Source: Moringa oleifera (Eukaryota > Streptophyta > Magnoliopsida > Brassicales > Moringaceae). Taken from it: a stretch of DNA of 64,000 nt. Location: positions 9,612,001-9,676,000 of the forward strand of contig JAJFZO010000609.1 of assembly GCA_021397835.1 (NCBI GenBank). The letters run 5' to 3'. The position numbers were made by a program, and so were the translations under genes. The notes beneath the pieces are model-generated. The model searched no databases and was not told the origin of the DNA. It saw only the letters and a list, made by a program, of their open reading frames with translations. Of this stretch, positions 26,834 to 39,753 are shown piece by piece (position 1 is the stretch's first letter; the number at the start of each line of letters is the position of its first letter).

Positions 26834-28828
26834 TTGTGGCCGTTAAGAGGGAGGCCTCCTTTCTGATATAGGTCTAATAAAATAAAAAAATAAAAAAGTA
26901 AATCGAAACGGTGCTGATAACTAGAATTGCAAATATACCCTCAACTTTTATTGCATTGGCAGATAACTGCCCTTCTGACATTGGCGGATGATGGTAAGTC
27001 CTCTGGAGGTGACAGGTGAAAGTCTCTCTACGCCCTCGATTAGTACCGAGCTTTCCTACTTATTTCATTTTTTACTATTTTTTTAAAAATAAAAAATTAT
27101 TTTTATAATTTATTATCTTAATAAAAGATAAATTGTACAAATTAGTTTTTATATTTTTAAAAAATTTAATAAAAAATTTCATGGATGTTTCAAGTCAAAA
27201 TAAGCCGAGTCAAATCTATTCCATGCATGTCAAAGTTAGTTGAATCTTTAATTTAACAATCAGAGCAAATTAATTTATTTAAAAAATATATAACTTACAA
27301 TTTTATTTGTGAACTTAATTTATTAAGATTTATATGAATTATTTTTATATTTTAAATAAATTTTATACAAGTTTTATTTGTCTTTTGTGAATTTTATGTT
27401 TTATATAAATTTTATGTGAGTTTTATACTGTTTTACGTGGATAAATTTTATAAATTATTATATATAAATAAATATTTTTATAAATTATATTATTTATTAA
27501 TTTTAAAATAAAATAACAATATTTACATATAATATAAAAATATAATATTTAATTTAATGAATAAAATTTGAAAAAATTAACGCATTCTCCATGCAATTAA
27601 GTTCATTTATTAATCATTGAAATTTTTAATTTTATTATTTACATAAATATATTTTAAATTGAAAATTCATGTAAATTTATATTTATTAAATAATTTTCAA
27701 TATTCACTAGAATTAGATCATTAAATATAATTCAAGATATTGATATTTGTTTTATTTTAAGTGCTTCAACTATATAATTGTTTTAGATTTTAGAGACAAC
27801 TTAAAAGAAATAACATCAACTATTTTTCATTAAATTTATTTATATTTTAAATATTATATATACATTTGCTAAATAATACATATATTCATGTATTAATTTT
27901 ATTTTATTTTAAAAAAACTTATAAGATTCTTATATTATGAAATTATATAACAAAAATTATCAAATCAAGTAACAAAACCTTTAAATAATTTAAATTTATA
28001 TTACTATTCATGAAATTTTATAATACTATTCTCAAAAACTCTTTTTTAGTATTCAGAGTTTTTTAATTACATTTTTATTAATATAAATTTTATTTATTAA
28101 AATATTTAATAATAAATAATAATTTTGCAATTAACTTAATCAAATTATATTTATTAATCTTAATAAATTAACTAAAATATAATTTAATTATTGATATAAT
28201 AAATTAATTTAAATATAGTTTTATTAAGAACTAACTCAAATATGAATCCATTACACCCTATTGATCCCAACAGCCCAGTTCATCGGGCAGGCTACTTTAA
28301 ATTTTGAAACCCATGACCCAACCATTCTTTCAATATGGTGAGATTTTTGAGCACTCAAGCCTTAATTTTCCTCAAAAATTAAAAAACAGATTCAGTGGAC
28401 TATAATGTTGAATAAAGATAGTTTTGCCATTTACAAACAATTTCTTAATTATTCCTGCAGTCAAGTACATTTTCGCTAAGAAAGCTGGACATGAACCTGA
28501 GGAAAGCAATGCTAAGGGGATAAAACATTTCGTGACCAGGACTGCTCATTGCTCAGTTCAAAAAAATAATCAGTCTCCTCATAAAACAAAAATTCATTCA
28601 ACTTTCTCTAAGAAAATTTCAGTATGAAGAGGGAAAAAGATGAAGACCCAACAGAAGAATTCAAGCATTGATCCACGTTGATTGCAGCCAACGTTTTATG
28701 TTATGAACTTTGTCCAGGTAAAACTGTTAAGAACTTTAGGCCTTCAAAATCAGAAGGAAGTGAAAAAAAAAAATGACAATACATTCTTATCCATTTTCCT
28801 TCCAAAAGCTTCCCATGAGAGGAGACTG
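26834..28828. other. PRORP promoter and long AT-rich intergenic DNA
   Basis: Positions 26834-27060 are the presumed PRORP promoter and leader. From 27060 to about 28250 the sequence is almost pure A/T with no recognisable structure. A short G+C-richer island at 28255-28345 contains CCCAGTTCATCGGGC-like sequence, common in plant intergenic DNA. Positions 28350-28828 are probably the 3' UTR of the NFD6-like gene. No RNA gene or coding exon was recognised. Confidence 0.45.
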
Positions 28829-30601
28829 TCATAAAGGCATTGAAACACCTGCAAATGGTGCAAAAAGAACATCAAAATAGGTGAAGTCACGAAGGCATGG
28901 AACATGATAAAGGGACCGGAGCATGACACACTATCATAAACCATATTTTTCTGTGTTTACTTGGCCATTTCATCTTTCACTTCCTCTTACAGTTTTAGCA
29001 ACAAGGAAGGTACAAAACCCAGTTTGGGCTTAAAATCTATCCTATGAATTTTGAAAAAGTTACTTCAGCAATTGCTGAAGCAAGGAATGCTTACATAGAA
29101 CTATTTACATGCCCCAGTGGTCCATTCTCACAAACTCACAACAAAATCCACATCACAGCAGCCAATTAAATTTATCCTCTGAGAAGCAGCCCAAACCCAA
29201 GCACATGTGCATCATTCATAAGGCACCACTAAGTAAAGCCAGTCCAAGTAGAATTAAGCTATCAAGAGAAGATATCCATCCATTTTAGGATGCTAGTTGC
29301 TCCTTCCCTATTTAGATTACCAAAAATACCTAAGCAATATGATTATGTTATGCACATACATTCAATATAGTCATTTAAGTGATGGGCAAGAGTAAACTTT
29401 AACAGGAGCCTAACTGAAGAAGCATTTATAATCAATATATTAACATATACATCTCCCACAGAAATGCCAATGCAAATGGAAATATGATGTCAAACAAGGT
29501 TTAACCTCACTTCCACAAGAAACTGGGAGCTCATTTACTAAATATCATAATCTGTCAACAAATCAACCTCTAATTCCATCTCATAAAGCAAATATATTCT
29601 TGTCCAATTAAAGCAACTTAATTTGGAAGAAAGCACCATCTTTGGTTCATGAGTGTTCTCAAACAAGGTTTCATGTGTAATGTTTTGTACAGGGGAATAA
29701 AACACCACAAAGTAGATAAATGTTTTTTGACATCACAAATGATCCCGACCTGCAAGTCATTGACATACAAATAGGAAACATGCACCATTTTGATGGATTT
29801 ATCTCATGCTAGTACATTGACAAAACAATACACACTTAGCTCCATTTACTGAAATAGGTAATGGTTGATTGATTATAAGCAGTTGATGTTAATTTCAGGA
29901 CCAATAAATGCATCATTAAGTTCTTCGTTATTTCTCTTTCATCCATTGCACCTTTTTTCCCTTTCTAACTAAAGCAAATAAGAAGACATTTGAAAGCACT
30001 ACTGAATGAGCTTTTGTGGTGAAAACAAACAAGCAGGTTCTGTGCATTCCATCTCAAGTTCTCCTGACATTTTTCTCTAACTTCAATCATAGCAACATCG
30101 TTATCATACAAGAAATCTTTGAAAAAAAAGAATGATAATGAAGACTAACCTTGAGGAACTAATGCCCAGCTCCTTGATTCTATGGACAAACTCGATATCA
30201 GCCTAGCAGATGCTATAGCACTGTGCAGAGGTATCATGGTTCCCACACTGCTCAGTTCTAATGGTAACCTAAACCGCATACAAGTTAGTATTTAAGGAAC
30301 AGAACTAAGCATAATAATCACAATGAGGAATTGCATAGCACAGTTGGGAGAAACTTTGGTTTTTTCAATTAGAATTAATGTTCAAGGATAACACGTTTCC
30401 CTAATTCTCCACCAAACAAAATTCAGGTAAAAGAAAAAATGAGCATTTTCACTTTTGGAGATCTCACCGTGGAACGCGAGAAACGCGCATTGGACACTGA
30501 GGGGTTGACTTGAGGGGAGAGAGTAAAGGGCTGAGTGGTGTTTTCTTGTTGAGCTTGAAAGCCAGAGGCTTTAACCGAGAGACAACCTTTGAGGACGCCA
30601 T
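28829..30601 (-). CDS. NUCLEAR FUSION DEFECTIVE 6 (NFD6)-like small organellar protein
   Basis: Three coding exons in transcript order: 30601-30468, 30268-30150 and 28848-28829, joining in frame to 90 residues. The N-terminus (MASSKVVSRLKPLAFKLNKK) is a basic transit-peptide-like segment. The family core is the conserved block HSAIASARLISSLSIDSRSW followed by ALVPQG, ending GVSMPL. This matches the conserved tail of the plant NFD6 family, in which Arabidopsis NFD6 is a mitochondrial/chloroplast-targeted protein needed for nuclear fusion in the female gametophyte; its biochemical role is unknown. The final coding exon is only 20 nt and lies beyond a 1301-bp intron; I placed it because it restores the conserved ending. 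Skipping it would give a different C-terminus. The gene is divergent from the AIM1-type gene. Confidence 0.85.
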
Positions 30602-31344
30602 AAATTTGTGCTTAGGATTCGTTGGCTTCTGTGATCTCTATCTTCGCTTTGCCCGCGAACAAGGATGGTAAAAGGCTTGTTGATTCGTTTCTTAGTGTTC
30701 GCTATGAACAGCTTGGGATTTTGGGGATTTCAGGGTTTAACGATTATTGCTCACTGTTGCGTTACAGCGTCTCGTACGAGGCAAGGTCACAGACCAATAA
30801 GAATTTTAGAACTGAGACATGCTTTTACCAAAGCAAAAATGAGACTTGGGCCAAAGAACTCCGATTTAACCCCGGCCCGGACCGGCCCACCTAAAAGTTT
30901 TGTTACGGTGGTCTCCCCGATAGAGTGTCACCAAACTGACATCCATCACGGATAAGGTTGGTAAGAATCTAACGACACCGTTCTGAGCTGTGAACAGGGA
31001 GCCCACACCAACAACAAAATGTGATTGGCCTTACCTTCATCTTTTTGCCTTACTTTTAATCGGGACCAATAGTAATCCATTTTGACGTAGATCTTGTACT
31101 ACTTGATTCCTAGAACAACCTAACACACGTGTACCGTGTGACGCAAGATCTTTTGCTGCCTCCTTGTTTCCACTACGCACTAGAGGAGATGACCGGCAGT
31201 CAACGTGGTATCTCCGGTCTACACGACACCTCGTCTATTATAAGCTCCAGCTACAAAATACCATTTTTCCTTTTCCGTCTTCTTAGTCTATTGTAAAAGA
31301 AAACCTAGAGGAAGGGCAAAAGGAAAGAGGACTAGAGGAGAACT
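30602..31344. promoter_or_regulatory. Divergent promoter between NFD6-like and AIM1-type genes
   Basis: A 743-bp head-to-head spacer between two start codons. It contains a perfect G-box CACGTG at 31136-31141, a W-box-like TTGAC core (GTCAA on the plus strand near 31199-31203), and a TATA-like TATTATAAG at 31236-31244, about 100 bp before the AIM1-type ATG. No equally good TATA element is evident for the minus-strand gene. The short frames at 30622-30894 and 30665-30955 are probably leader or promoter sequence. Shared control of the two genes is possible but unproven. Confidence 0.55.
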
Positions 31345-34300
31345 ATGGCAGAGGTACGAGTAACCATGGATGTAGGAGACGACGGGGTTGCGATCATCAC
31401 CATCTGTAATCCTCCCGTTAACGCTTTAGCTATTCCAAGTAAGCTAGTGGTTTATGTTCAATTACGAATATCGATATTGATTGTTGTTGTTTTTGTTCTT
31501 GTGTGACTTACGTGTGGAATCTGGTGATGCAGTTATTGCGGGATTGAAGGAGAAGTTTCGTGAGGCAACTGGGAGAAATGATGTTAAGGCTATTGTTTTG
31601 ACTGGTAAAGTTCTCGTTTTTCATGATTATATGTGGTGATATGATTGAATTTTGAGAGAGCTTCTTCATGATTTTTGGGCTATTGCTGTTCTATGGAGTT
31701 TGTAGAGAGCTGTGTTTGATCGACAAAAAGCAGCTTATAGTATGGTTTGGTGCATGCAAAATACTTGAAATTTACACTGTTTTGGTTCTCAAACAGTGAT
31801 CCGAATTGGCTCACCATTTTGTTTTCACCTCTGCAAATCCAACTTTTGGTTATCCTCCCCCAACCCCTTTTCATAAGAAGAGTGCATCTGAGAGGTGTTA
31901 ACTAATGATTTTTAGATTAGAAAACTAATGATCATGGGTGTGAGATGTGCATTTGGACACCTTCTCAGGGAAATAAGAACCCTGGGACTTCTTAAGGATG
32001 TTAATGGCATTAGCATTTGTTTGACATATGGGGTTAGTAAGGTTTGATGGGCTTTCTTGTTGTTGGAAATACAGAGAATTGAAATCACATAAAAATCACT
32101 TTTTTTGAGAATTTGTATTTATTGTATTGTTATTGTTTTGGAGCGAGGGACTTTCTTGCTGCATGTTGGAGATTGCCTATGATTGATTCATTTATCTATT
32201 TTACTTGGTTGTTGCAGGCAAAGGTGGAAGGTTTTCTGGTGGTTTTGACATAAATGTCTTCCAGAAAGTTCACAAGACTGGTGAGTTAGTTAATCTACCA
32301 TCAGCTTATTTCAGTATTTTGGAATTTAGTTCTGGTCACTCTAATTGGTAATTTATATTTGTTGCCTGACAGGGGATGTGTCTCTTATGCCTGATGTATC
32401 TGTTGATCTTGTGTGCAATACTATTGAAGGTCTTAACTTTAATCCCTGGTCTCTTGAAATTACTGCTTGTTGACATACGAAAAAGGTTCTTTTGATGGTC
32501 TGTTTGAGGAAAAATTACTTTTGTTATGGGATCTTTCTTAAATACTCACTTCTTCTTGATTTTTTTTTTCCATAACAATAGATGCCAGGAAGCCTGTTGT
32601 TGCAGCTGTTGAAGGCTTAGCTCTTGGAGGTGGCCTGGAGTTGGCAATGGTTTGTACTAGCTGTTGATCAGTCATTTCTTTGTTTCTGAGTAATATTTGT
32701 GTCTGTAATTGCTCAGGAAATATGTCCAATCTAATGTAGGGGTGCCATGCTCGAATTGCTACCCCAAAAACTCAACTAGGCTTGCCAGAGTTGACACTTG
32801 GTGTGATCCCAGGGTTTGGAGGTACAGTTGTTTTTGATTGTACACAAACACACAGAAGCACACATGCGCACACATTGATGCAGACATGCAAACAAAGGGA
32901 CCCACACATGAGAACTCGTACAACAGAAATGGAGTTCTCTGTTCAACTGATGTATATTTGTTGTTTTACAAACCTAAGTTGACGTCTTAAACCAATGGTT
33001 TTCGTGAAGGGACACAACGTCTTCCAAGGCTTGTCGGGCTCTCAAAGTCCATTGAAATTATGCTGGTAAGTATCTTCTCTGTGATATTCACACCCCCCCC
33101 CCCTCCCCCCAACACACACACACACACACACACACACAGTGACAGAGGGAGGTGAGAAGAGGAGGTGCTGTATTCAGCGTGTTTCACTTTTTGTGTAACT
33201 TTTGGTCCAGTTTTTGGATAGATTGACTGAGATGAATGCACACAAAATTTTCAATCCACTTCTCCTATGATCAAAGGCCTTTCATGGGGAATCAATTGAG
33301 TGACTTGGTTCTACTTGAAATACCTAAACAAGAACAGGATAAAAGTTGCTAGTAAACATGTTGTGGGAACAGTAGAATCACTTCTGCTTCTGACCTATCA
33401 GCTTTTATTATTGAACTTGGTGAAGTCATTAAAGATTGACGAGTTTGATTTCTTTTTATCAGTTATTGTGAAAAAAATAATAATAAATAATATCCCTTTT
33501 GCAGTTATCAAAGCCAATAATGTCTGAGGAAGGGAGAAAGCTGGGGCTTATTGATGCTATAGTGTCTTCTGAGGAGTTGCTTAAAGTATCTCGGTTATGG
33601 GCTTTAGACATTTCAGAGAGGCGCAAACCGTGGATCCGCTCTCTTCACAGGACAGACAAGATTGGATCCCTATCTGAAGCACGAGAAATATTGAAAGCTG
33701 CAAGACAACAAGCCAAGAGGACTGCACCTAATATGCCTCAGCATCAAGCATGCCTCGATATCATGGAGGAGGGTATTGTTCATGGTGGTTATAGTGGGGT
33801 TCTAAAGGTAATATTTATTTCAAAGCTCATGGTGGATGTAGTGGTGTACATAATTTGCCTTCCGGATAAGAATACTGTTGCTGTTTGTTAGTACTTTAAG
33901 TTTGCAGTTGTCGTTCTTGGGGACACTTGTTTATAATATATTCTGTTGGTTTGTGGACTCATAAACTTTATCTAATGCGCATGAATAACCATGTTTGGTT
34001 TTAAAGTGTTGCTTGTTGGTTGTTCTGAAATGGCCTAATTGTTACCTGTTTATATGTATTCTAACAACTCTGTTTGATTTTGCAGGAAGCAAAAGTTTTT
34101 AAGGAGTTGGTATTGTTGGACACTTCAAGAGGTCTTGTTCATTCCTTTTTTGCTCAACGTGCAACATCAAAGGTACGATTCTCATGCTGTGAAAACTTTC
34201 ACCCCTTTCTGTTCTTCCTTACAGTGATGGGAGGCAGAGGATATGGTGAAATCTGACCTTACAGACACAGAGGGACATAGATTGTCAGAGTCTTATCATT

Positions 34301-37300
34301 TATAATTTGCCATTTTACTTTATTCATCGTTGCTAGATATGCCATTTTTTTCCAATATATAGGAGAATGCAGATGTTTGCATCATTTTTCTTGGTTAGAT
34401 GTTAATTTGCCATTTTAATTTATTCATTGTTGCTAGATTGCTATTTTTTTTTCAATATATAGGAGAATACAGATCTTCTTATTTACTGCACTTTTAAAGT
34501 TATCATGTTTTCTATTGTATGATGAATAATTTCTCACCATAAGATTTTTATTGATGTTTTACATCTGCATTGGCACCTAAAGCTTTATGCCATTCTCATC
34601 CATGTAGTTATTATATATCTGCAAAAATTTTCCTTCTCTCTTTATGTCCTTGGATTATGTTTCTTCTCAGTACTGCTGTATCTGGATCACCGATTGTATG
34701 AGATAATGTGTGCCTTTTTCTTTTAGTATTCAACTTTAACATTTCTTGTTGATGTCCTTTATTTTGTGCCTTGTTGAGATTCATGTTTCTTTGTGTAAGC
34801 AGTTTAACTGTCATTCTACGTTGAAGATTCATAATTCTTGGTCATCTTTTCTTGGTGTTCGATATCTGATTTATTCTTGAAGTTAATGACTTCCTTTCAC
34901 AAAGTTATAAAACATTTAGTGCTTTGTCTCTCCACCTAAATGTCTCCTAACTTTTAACTTTTGCAGATTCCTAATGTTACTGATGTTGGACTGAAACCAA
35001 GGCGCATAAAGAAAGTTGCAGTTATTGGTGGAGGTCTAATGGGTTCTGGCATAGCCACAGCTTTTATTTTGAGCAATATATATGTTGTTCTCAAAGAAGT
35101 CAACCCAGAATATCTCCTGAAGGGGATAAAATCAATCGAAGGTGGTTATCTCATCTACAATAGCATCCATTTAATTTTGAAGCAAACAGTTTGAAGAAGT
35201 AGTCCTATGTTGAATTATGACTTGTAGGAAGTTATCAGATTATGCCTGAGTGTTAATTACCATATTCAGGGTAGGCTGGAATTCAGGATGTAATGCAGAA
35301 CTTTGTGATTATGTAAAACGGAATCAAATATGTGAGTTTTTTTTTTTTTTAATTCAATCTTTTTGGCTGTCATGAGGAGGTTTTGTAACAAAATTGCTGT
35401 AGAATTAATGGGAGATTATAGCAGCTGTAGCAAGTGCATCCCATCTCGTGTGAACAGGTTTCTGAAAAGGAAGGATAAGCGTATTTTTTATAAATGCATA
35501 TCAATAGCTGGAATATTTAAGACTAAAACCTGTGAAAATTATCTGCTGGGGGTTGATTAGTCTGTCATTTCTCTTTTATCTTTTGGGGAATAGATTATCC
35601 ATAGTAATTCCAGATATGTTAAATCCCCCTCCCCCTTTCCTGTCCAAAAAATAAAAGAAGAAAAGTCAAGAAACTTATTAACATATTTTTTATGGCAGCT
35701 AATGTCCAAGGCTTAGTATCTAGAGGAAAGTTGGGACAGGAGAAGGCAGACAAAGCCTTCTCAATGCTCAAAGGAGTACTTGACTATTCAGAATTTACGG
35801 ATGTGGACATGGTCATAGAGGTCTGTAGTCTTATCCTCTTCATCAACAACTCATATTCTAATCAATAAGTATAGTAGTCTGTAGTCTTTTTCAGAAGCAT
35901 CTGGTTTGGCTTTTCACTTTTGCAGGCAGTCATTGAAAGTATTCCTTTGAAACAAAAAATATTCAGTGAAATTGAGAAGGCCTGCCCTCCACACTGCATT
36001 TTGGCAACAAATACATCTACCATTGACCTGAATGTAATTGGAGAAAAGACCAACTCCAAAGATCGCATTATTGGGGCACATTTTTTCAGGTTCTTCAACT
36101 ACTTTTTTCCTTCTTCCTTGTTAAGCTATTAAATTTTAACAGTCATGTAATCTCTTAACTTGATTTAAGTTGATAAATGTAATATTGATCTAGTAGTTTG
36201 AATACGGAAGTTGTGCTACGACTATTATTGTAAGAACCATATGAGTCCTACAGATACTAATGCAGCAGCTCTCAATTGTGTATCCTGTTATATATATCCC
36301 GTTGGTTGTATTTATCCTGTTACATTGCCCCATAATTCACATATACTATATGGAGAACTTTTCTTTAATCAGCTCATGTGTGATTATACCCATGCTTTAT
36401 GGCTGCAAAGCCATAATGGACAAACAAGATTGTCAAGTTGGTTTTCCTTTAAATTTTTGGTAGTGGGTGTCAAACATGTCATTCTTCCCACTCATTTATG
36501 GGTTCCTTGTACTGGAAAGGTTCTCTAGCATAGCTTGGTATTTTGCATTGATTAAATTATCGTACGAATGGGTGCCTTTTGCGACATAGATGGTTACTTC
36601 CTGCATAACAGGAAGAACCTACCTAGACCTGAATTCCATAAGATATTAGTTGTCCTTTGGACCTGTCTAAACTGAACTTTTTGTATTGGAGTAGATCGTG
36701 TATCAGAAATTTGTTACTATATAATTTATGTAATTAGAATGTTTTTATATGCTTTCTGTGACCTGGCTCTTTAATGAACAGTCCAGCTCATGTGATGCCT
36801 CTGCTGGAGATCGTGCGTACAGATAGAACTTCTGCGCAAGCAATTCTGGATCTTATGACAGTTGGGAAGACCATAAAAAAGGTTCCTGTTGTTGTGGGTA
36901 ACTGCACTGGCTTTGCAGTCAATCGGACATTCTTCCCCTATACGCAAGGTGCACACATCTTGGTCAACCTAGGTGTTGATGTATTCAGAATTGACAGAGT
37001 GATCAGCAGTTTTGGCCTTCCTATGGGTCCTTTCCAGTAAATTTCTTCCCTTGGTGTATTGTTAGCTGCAAATTGCATTATGTTTACATATGCATGTCTT
37101 TGCTGCTGTATGTTCTGTTTTACTAAAGAAAAGAGGATGGAATGTAGTTAGAAGAAGATTTTTCGCCAATTTTCAGATTGTTGGGACGCATTGTCCTGGT
37201 CCTAGGCATTTTTAACCTATTTTCCAAATCCATGCAGTTTATGCATCTTTAGCATATTGTAGAACCATGCTTTTAGTTTTTTACAAGTTCTAAAAGAGTG

Positions 37301-39753
37301 TGCATGGAACTCAATTCCAAGAGAGTTCATTTCATAACGTGTATTAGCTAGCATCTTTTTGTGTCTATTCTGGTGACTTATATTTGTAGCCTAGTGCGCT
37401 TCTGTCTCAGGTGACAACTTTGTAATTGAGCAATTGAAGTACCTTTTAATGTTTTCTGTAATTTTGTATGCTTTTCATCAGGTTAAGTATTTGTTAGTGC
37501 CTTGTTAATCTTGTGCTTTCTGGTTAAACCTTGGGACATTTTCCATTGACCTTATCTTGAGGCAAGTTTCAAGATTAAGCTTTTGTATATGTAAAGAAAA
37601 GGAATATCTTTCACGGCTATATGACCGATCAGAGTTCATCTGTAGGGTTGTATATTGGAACTTACATGTGCATGCAAACTAATGATTCTGCTGATTTCTG
37701 ATCAATTGTGCCTCTCTATGTGTTTACTTACAGGCTTCAGGACTTAGCTGGATATGGAGTGGCACTAGCAGTTGGGAAAGAATTTGCTAATGCATTCCCT
37801 GGTCGTACATTCCGCTCTCCATTGGTTGAACTGTTGGTGAAAAATGGACGAAATGGTATTGAATGAACTTACGAATCTTTTTGTATATGCTTCTTTTGCA
37901 CATGCTATCAATGCTCTTTAAGTGCCTGATGTGTGTATTATATGTAATTTTGGAAAATCAGGCAAAAACAATGGAAAAGGATACTACATATATGAAAAAG
38001 GAAGCAAGCCAAAGCCTGATCCTTCTGTGCTTCCAATTATTGAGGAATCTAGAAGGCTTACCAATATCATGCCTGGTGGAAAGGTAACATGCTCAGATGT
38101 GGAAAGGGAGTTTCATTTGCATGAATAGTATAAACTGAGTCAATGTTCTGGCCCATTGTTGGAGTTTCTACTCGCTTGTTGCATAAAACGGAAATGGCTC
38201 AGTTTCTGGCTTCAGTTGAAAAAAGTGGCTAAATGTGTCTTTTCTCTTTTTTAAAAATTTTTTTTTCTTTTTGTCAGCCTATGTCAGTTACTGACAAAGA
38301 AATTCTGGAGATGATACTGTTTCCTGTGGTAAATGAGGCATGTCGTGTTCTGGATGAAGGAGTTGTGGTCCGAGCCTCAGATCTTGACATTGCATCTGTC
38401 TTGGGAATGAGCTTCCCTTCTTATCGGTGAGTGTTTAACCACATTTATTTTTGTTTGTCCTCACTAGAACTTCCAGCAAGTATTATTTTGAACCCACAAG
38501 CTCCTTCATATGCAAGCATTAAATCTTCAATTAGATGTATACACACTTGCTTCCATCATATGAAAACAAATTTAAGGAGCCTGTTAAGTGCGAAGCTATG
38601 CATTTCTTCCATGTATCGTCCCATTTCTTGAATCCCTCAATTTGTGCTACAAACAAGTTTTATTATAGATCGGTTATGGGAAAGTAGAGGTTTGGAAACT
38701 ATGTTCCAACTTCTGCTGAATTCTGCTGGAGGTTTGTTTTGTACACAGCCAACTATTTTTACTTATTTAACTTGTGGTATGAAGTCTGTGCTTCCTCTCT
38801 ATCCCACAATTTTATTTATTTTTTTTCCTTACATTCCCTTTTTAAGCCAATAACCATGAAAAATAGGTAACCTATTTAGAAATCAATTCTCATAGCAATC
38901 ATTTTTCTCTGGCAGTGGTGGAATTGTTTTCTGGGCAGATACAGTTGGATCAAGCCATATATACCAAAGTCTTAAGAAATGGTCACAACAGCACGGTAAC
39001 TTCTTCAAACCATCAAAGTTTCTGGAAGAAAGAGCTATGAAAGGCATGTCATTGGTAAGGACCTTATTCTTAATTTATTTGTTGTATTGTCTGTTTGCAA
39101 TAATGGAAAAATACTGATAAAAATCCATTCAAACTTATCTTTAAATCTAAACAGCAAAAATGTATTATGCAATCCAATAAACGCTAAATATGAATTTGTC
39201 ATACTGAAAGACCCAGCCATATGCTTCTGCATCAATACTTGTTAAGAAGTATTTAAACATAAAATCCTTCAATCTATGTAGAAATCCAATTTTGTCAGTT
39301 GCAAGCACTTTCTGATTTCTTCGCATTTTTCATGTAGTAGGAAAATTCTCTTTACAATTACTATCATGCTAATCTTAATGGGCATGAAAATGATAGGTTT
39401 TTTGGTCAGTGTGAACCTTCATAAAATAAAGTGATGTTCAGATTTGTTAGTTTGAATATTATTATGATATTGTTATTATTACTATTATTTATTTACTTTT
39501 TTTTGGTTGGGGGATGGGGGTTAGGAGGGGGAGGAAGTAAATTCATTGGCATTTGGATCGAAAAGTACTCTCTGAAGTATCTTGCCTTTCCTATTATGAG
39601 CTTCATAAAATGCATTACCATCTCTCTGTTATAAAATCGAATTTAATGTATTTACGTAAATAACAATGACATGGGAGAAGATATCCTGAAGTTTTCTCTT
39701 TATTGCAGAGTGCACCAATGCAATCTTCTTCAACATCCAGGTCACGCCTGTAG
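31345..39753 (+). CDS. AIM1: Peroxisomal beta-oxidation multifunctional protein, AIM1 type
   Basis: Eighteen exons: 31345-31438, 31533-31604, 32218-32280, 32373-32429, 32582-32649, 32740-32821, 33010-33065, 33505-33807, 34086-34172, 34967-35141, 35699-35820, 35926-36089, 36782-37036, 37734-37855, 37962-38083, 38278-38426, 38916-39054, 39709-39753. They join in frame to 724 residues. The N-terminal enoyl-CoA hydratase half has LGGGLELAM and [18 protein letters not shown], with catalytic glutamates E115 and E135. The 3-hydroxyacyl-CoA dehydrogenase half has the NAD-binding GGGLMGSG (G315-G322) and the catalytic pair H445 (GAHFFSPAH) and E457. It performs the second and third steps of peroxisomal fatty-acid, jasmonate and cinnamate/benzoate chain shortening. 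It ends SRL, a PTS1 variant, instead of the SKL of Arabidopsis AIM1. AIM1 rather than MFP2 is assigned from overall resemblance. Confidence 0.95.
33092..33138. repeat. Compound poly-C / (AC)n microsatellite in intron 7 of the AIM1-type gene
   Basis: A C-rich run interrupted by a single T (about 33092-33110) runs into an uninterrupted AC dinucleotide run to about 33138. It lies between exons 7 and 8 and is probably polymorphic. No effect on splicing is evident. Confidence 0.85.
34303..34474 (+). repeat. 100-bp-period tandem duplication in intron 9 of the AIM1-type gene
   Basis: Copies 34303-34374 and 34403-34474 start with TAATTTGCCATTTTA and end with TTCAATATATAGGAGAAT.CAGAT (the first copy has TCCAATATATAG). 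Equivalent positions are 100 bp apart. By eye the two 72-bp stretches differ at only a few positions, indicating a fairly recent local duplication. Confidence 0.75.
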
